DNA from: JBBRYB01 sp038238115
Lineage (GTDB): Bacteria; Actinomycetota; Actinomycetes; Propionibacteriales; Nocardioidaceae
Direction of reading: 5' to 3'
NCBI GenBank assembly: GCA_038238115.1
Contig: JBBRYB010000119.1
Coordinates: 1 to 7,723 of the forward strand
Length of the DNA: 7,723 nt
In this document: piece after piece, positions 6,501 through 7,723 of the stretch
How positions within the stretch are numbered: the stretch's first letter is position 1
Layout of the letters: every line of letters starts with the position of its first letter
Notes under the pieces: generated by a model
Databases searched by the model: none
Told to the model about the DNA's origin: nothing
The model's input: the letters and a program-made list of their open reading frames with translations, nothing else
Made by a program: the position numbers and the translations under genes

Positions 6501-6841
6501 CACCGTGCTGCGGTGTCGAGGTCGACCTGCACGGCCGCACCGAGCCGGTAGCCTGCGCGCCCACCTTCAATGACGTCGTTGCCGAGCTCCCGCCGCAAGC
6601 GGCTCACCAGCGTCGCGACGTTCTCGGCGGCGTGCTGCGGCGCTACATCTCCCCAGACGGCATCGATGATCCGCGGTACGGGCGTCAGATGCGCCCGCTC
6701 GACGGCCAGCACCTTGAGGAGAGTCCGGGCCTTGCGACTGCCGATCCCGACGGCTGCGATGGACGTGCCGCCTCGCGCTACCGCAAACACCCCTGAGAGC
6801 CTGACCTGGATGTCGGAGTCCTCGGTCGAAGCAACAGGCAT
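3554..6841 (-). CDS. Large SARP-type transcriptional regulator (winged helix, BTAD, STAND/AAA ATPase, TPR-like)
   Basis: This 1095-aa protein has the layout of large SARP regulators such as PimR. Residues 10-100 are an OmpR-type winged helix (SRKARTLLKVLAVERA, then RIIDAVWGD and a SRLRREL recognition helix). Residues 106-252 form the bacterial transcriptional activation domain, ending VDELGADPGPDTRALH. An ATPase follows, with Walker A GEAGIGKT (307-314) and Walker B VVFALDDL (421-428). The usual DDLHWAD after Walker B reads DDLHNAG. Residues from about 640 to the end are helical repeats of TPR type, rich in A/L and G-DY/GR turns. There is no C-terminal LuxR helix-turn-helix. SARPs activate nearby biosynthetic promoters; here the obvious target is the divergent region at 1279-1411. 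The start ATG 6841 has a strong GGGAGGTG site four bases upstream. Stop TGA at 3554-3556 lies 27 bp from the convergent gene. Regulator class is sure; target is inferred. Confidence 0.92.
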   Translation of the reverse strand: MPVASTEDSDIQVRLSGVFAVARGGTSIAAVGIGSRKARTLLKVLAVERAHLTPVPRIIDAVWGDVAPQHAAENVATLVSRLRRELGNDVIEGGRAGYRLGAAVQVDLDTAARWIDEMERRLGQDEPGLALAAAAQAVDLLASGEALEDEPEAEWAEPARAELAALSRRLRHGLARAALATGDGARARSAAQEALAADPFDEAACRLLMLAWRALGEPAQAVAVYAELRNRLVDELGADPGPDTRALHLAVLRDQPVPDVVARGEMFADDRSAESLGLVGRGAELRRLRAAWNDAAVGSCAMVLLVGEAGIGKTRLCDELVRIARSTGGRVLSARCYETERSLFLQPIVEAIGSTIAALPPDVVRDVAGDAASALAGLVPDVAVVLGDPPLARRASPEVERRRAFEAITTFVRRLAAGAPVVFALDDLHNAGRATIELLHYLARHASTSRLLIIATVRSEEGIAVLDPLADVASRLDIGPLPADAVSRLASAAGQERLLDHIQRQTRGHALFVVETLRGLSAGETGVPKSLMEAVLSRVRRAGRPVEELLRAGAVLGASFDPSTAARLLGEPLSSAVARGEDALTARLLVASGREYEFANDLIREVLYDTTPVPTRMAYHRQAADLLTDRPEAVASHATAAEDWPRAARAWLLAGEEALRCFAVDDAEELLGRSLDIAGQTADVEVTGRALVARSAALSSRGAYREAVADLESAVATAQATGDQRLEMVALRALGGEVAIARAQPVERTTSYLQRGLHIAKSLGDRAVEADLLAWLAVIASNRLRFDEALHHSRHAVSAAHASGDDEALAAALDGLKTSLAYQGEVGELRPVLEELEPLLRRLGDSFRLPWTLFESGFPAVAAGDWSVAAACFEKALEATRRGGLAAYQSWNIAHLGWLARLQGRYEVALTLGRRALELNEQTPHAWCGAVSAALLGTTLMEVGDASEAVTVLEHGSSLVQEGGSEAYLLRCLGPLAEATGSPAVLAEADAMLSGVTTPPGSAWIAGDVAYLSVARAWLNSGDPQRARTTLSPLLAASRRIPWVSPLAEGCLVDGLAAAALGRTDDARRQCAQAAALAERHQLPRVAAAARLALR

Positions 6842-6843
6842 GA

Positions 6844-6851
6844 CACCTCCC
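6844..6851 (-). promoter_or_regulatory. Strong ribosome binding site of the SARP gene
   Basis: GGGAGGTG on the minus strand, with 2 bases between it and ATG 6841 (4 bases from the GGGAGG core), matches the anti-Shine-Dalgarno sequence over GGAGGTG and fixes the start of the regulator. Confidence 0.75.
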
Positions 6852-6863
6852 GGAGCAAGCCAC

Positions 6864-6883
6864 CTTCACTGAAGTATGGCTTC
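6864..6883. repeat. Overlapping small inverted repeats in the SARP gene leader
   Basis: CTTCA-C-TGAAG (6864-6874) is a perfect 5-bp inverted repeat around one base. Its right arm can instead pair with CTTC at 6880-6883 across 5 bases. The set lies 23 bp upstream of the regulator ATG and could be a small operator or leader hairpins. The arms are short and chance occurrence is possible. It does not resemble the 8-bp elements at 1335-1364. Confidence 0.3.
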
Positions 6884-6936
6884 GCCAAGCCCTCGTGGAA
6901 CAGGCTCAGCCACCAGCAGGGTGCGCCTTCCTCCTT

Positions 6937-6985
6937 GCCAGGCCAGGCCCACCGCCCGAGTCCTGGGCGGTTTGGCCTGTCTGGC
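6937..6985. terminator. Long imperfect stem-loop downstream of the exported-protein gene
   Basis: Bases 6951-6957 pair with 6965-6971 around a 7-nt loop. After a small internal loop, 6944-6949 pair with 6974-6979, and after another, GCCA 6937-6940 pairs with TGGC 6982-6985. That gives 17 pairs, mostly G-C. It lies about 45 bp past the stop of the minus-strand gene at 7029, where a terminator is expected, and upstream of the SARP gene, which it would insulate. No T-tract follows on either strand. The rest of the 187-bp gap holds only the SARP leader. Confidence 0.65.
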
Positions 6986-7028
6986 TACCCGGCTGCGGGA
7001 CCGCCGCGCGGAGCCCGCAGCTCCCGGG

Positions 7029-7723
7029 TCAGGGCAGTTTCAGCTCGAAGATGCGGTTTCCCCAGTTGCTGAATCCCGTCCCGGAGTTCGGGATGTACTG
7101 GGTCGCGAGCCACACCTTGTTGGTGCCCGGGATGATCTGACCGTTGGAGTAGTCACCCCAGCGGCCGGTGTCTCCGACGCCGGTGAACCCGTTGTCCGGA
7201 CCCGTGCCCGCGGCTGCCAGCTTGACGATCTTGAAGGTCCTACCGTTCCTGGCGACCGAGTAGGCCGCGGACAGGTAGGTGCTGGGACCACCGAGGCCGA
7301 ACGTGAGCGCCATCGCCCCGTTGTCGGTCATGTTGATGTGCGGGTAAAGCAGGTACTCCCCCTGCACGGAAACATAGCCCTGCCGGGCAACGTGCGTCGT
7401 GGTGCTGACGCTCGCGCCGTCCAGGCTCGGATGTACGACGAACCACGCCACGCCGGACCGCGTTCCCCGGTCCCCGGGGATTTTAAGTCCGGTGTTCAGC
7501 GCTCCGACGAGCCGCCCGTTGATGAACTGCGTCTCCTGCATGGCGTCGAAGTCGGTAGACACCTTCCCAGTGGTGGGAGCGTTGCACGAAGCGCAGAACC
7601 CCGTGGGCGTCTTGGCGTCGGGGGGCGGGACGTACGACTCGGAGTGGATCACCTGAACCGACAGAGTCGGCATCCCGCGGCCCGATGTCACCGAGTCCTC
7701 GTTCGTGACCGCCCAGACAGCAA
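7029..7723 (-). CDS. Unrecognised, probably exported protein, C-terminal part (5' truncated by window edge)
   Basis: The frame is open from the right edge to TGA at 7029-7031, giving 230 complete codons. A GTG at 7691 could be read as a start. However, the ten codons before it (AVWAVTNEDS) are open and similar in character, so the gene most likely begins beyond the window. The composition is that of a secreted beta-rich protein: many G, T, S, N and aromatic residues, few lysines, and no membrane helix. Visible marks are a CxxC (CASC, codons at 7584-7595), HINMTDNGAMALTFGLGG, and a WGDYSNGQIIPG stretch followed by VWLATQYIPNSG and an end in RIFELKLP. The GDYS-then-VWLA pattern recalls repeat units of extracellular beta-propeller-like proteins, but I cannot assign a family. 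A signal peptide, if present, lies outside the window. Its link to the neighbouring regulator is doubtful, given the hairpin between them. Confidence 0.75.
   Translation of the reverse strand, partial: AVWAVTNEDSVTSGRGMPTLSVQVIHSESYVPPPDAKTPTGFCASCNAPTTGKVSTDFDAMQETQFINGRLVGALNTGLKIPGDRGTRSGVAWFVVHPSLDGASVSTTTHVARQGYVSVQGEYLLYPHINMTDNGAMALTFGLGGPSTYLSAAYSVARNGRTFKIVKLAAAGTGPDNGFTGVGDTGRWGDYSNGQIIPGTNKVWLATQYIPNSGTGFSNWGNRIFELKLP

Noticed and set aside
5315..6796. Several long plus-strand open frames (5315-5845, 5719-6573, 6098-6796)
   Set aside because: Antisense shadows of the SARP gene, Arg/Pro/Ser-rich, and mutually overlapping.
6866..6936. AAGGAGG (minus strand, 6930-6936) with a 15-codon GTG-started leader frame (6913-6866) before the SARP gene
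   Set aside because: The ribosome-site match is 16 bases from the GTG, too far for normal use, and the peptide has no attenuator-like codon run. Probably chance.

Overview
The window is very GC-rich DNA with dense, long open frames and GC-rich stem-loop terminators that lack T-tracts. The families present (a DhaK-type kinase subunit, an Rv2258c-like methyltransferase and a giant SARP/BTAD regulator) point to a high-GC actinobacterium. No genus can be named from the sequence. There is no sign of a mobile element, CRISPR array, tRNA or rRNA.

Layout, left to right. (1) Positions 2-175, plus strand: the last 57 codons of dihydroxyacetone kinase subunit DhaK. (2) A perfect 15-bp-arm hairpin fills the 47-bp convergent gap. 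(3) Positions 223-1278, minus strand: a complete class I SAM-dependent methyltransferase with an N-terminal winged-helix domain. (4) Positions 1279-1411: a 133-bp divergent control region. It holds three 8-bp elements spaced exactly 11 bp apart and a separate 21-bp near-perfect palindrome. (5) Positions 1412-3526, plus strand: one 704-aa protein joining an alpha/beta hydrolase (cysteine in the nucleophile position) to a GT-B glycosyltransferase. (6) Positions 3554-6841, minus strand: a 1095-aa large SARP-type regulator (winged helix, BTAD, STAND/AAA ATPase, TPR-like repeats). (7) Positions 6842-7028: a 187-bp gap with a strong hairpin. (8) Positions 7029-7723, minus strand: the C-terminal part of an unrecognised, probably exported protein that runs off the right edge.

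The most coherent unit is 223-6841. A methyltransferase and a hydrolase-glycosyltransferase diverge from a shared control region, with a pathway-type activator next door. Direct repeats with an 11-bp period beside a -10 element are the known operator design of SARP regulators, so the neighbouring regulator is a natural candidate to bind there. My inference is a compact, self-regulated small-molecule modification module (methylation, glycosylation, hydrolysis or acyl transfer) of unknown substrate. The flanking dhaK and exported-protein genes look unrelated to it.
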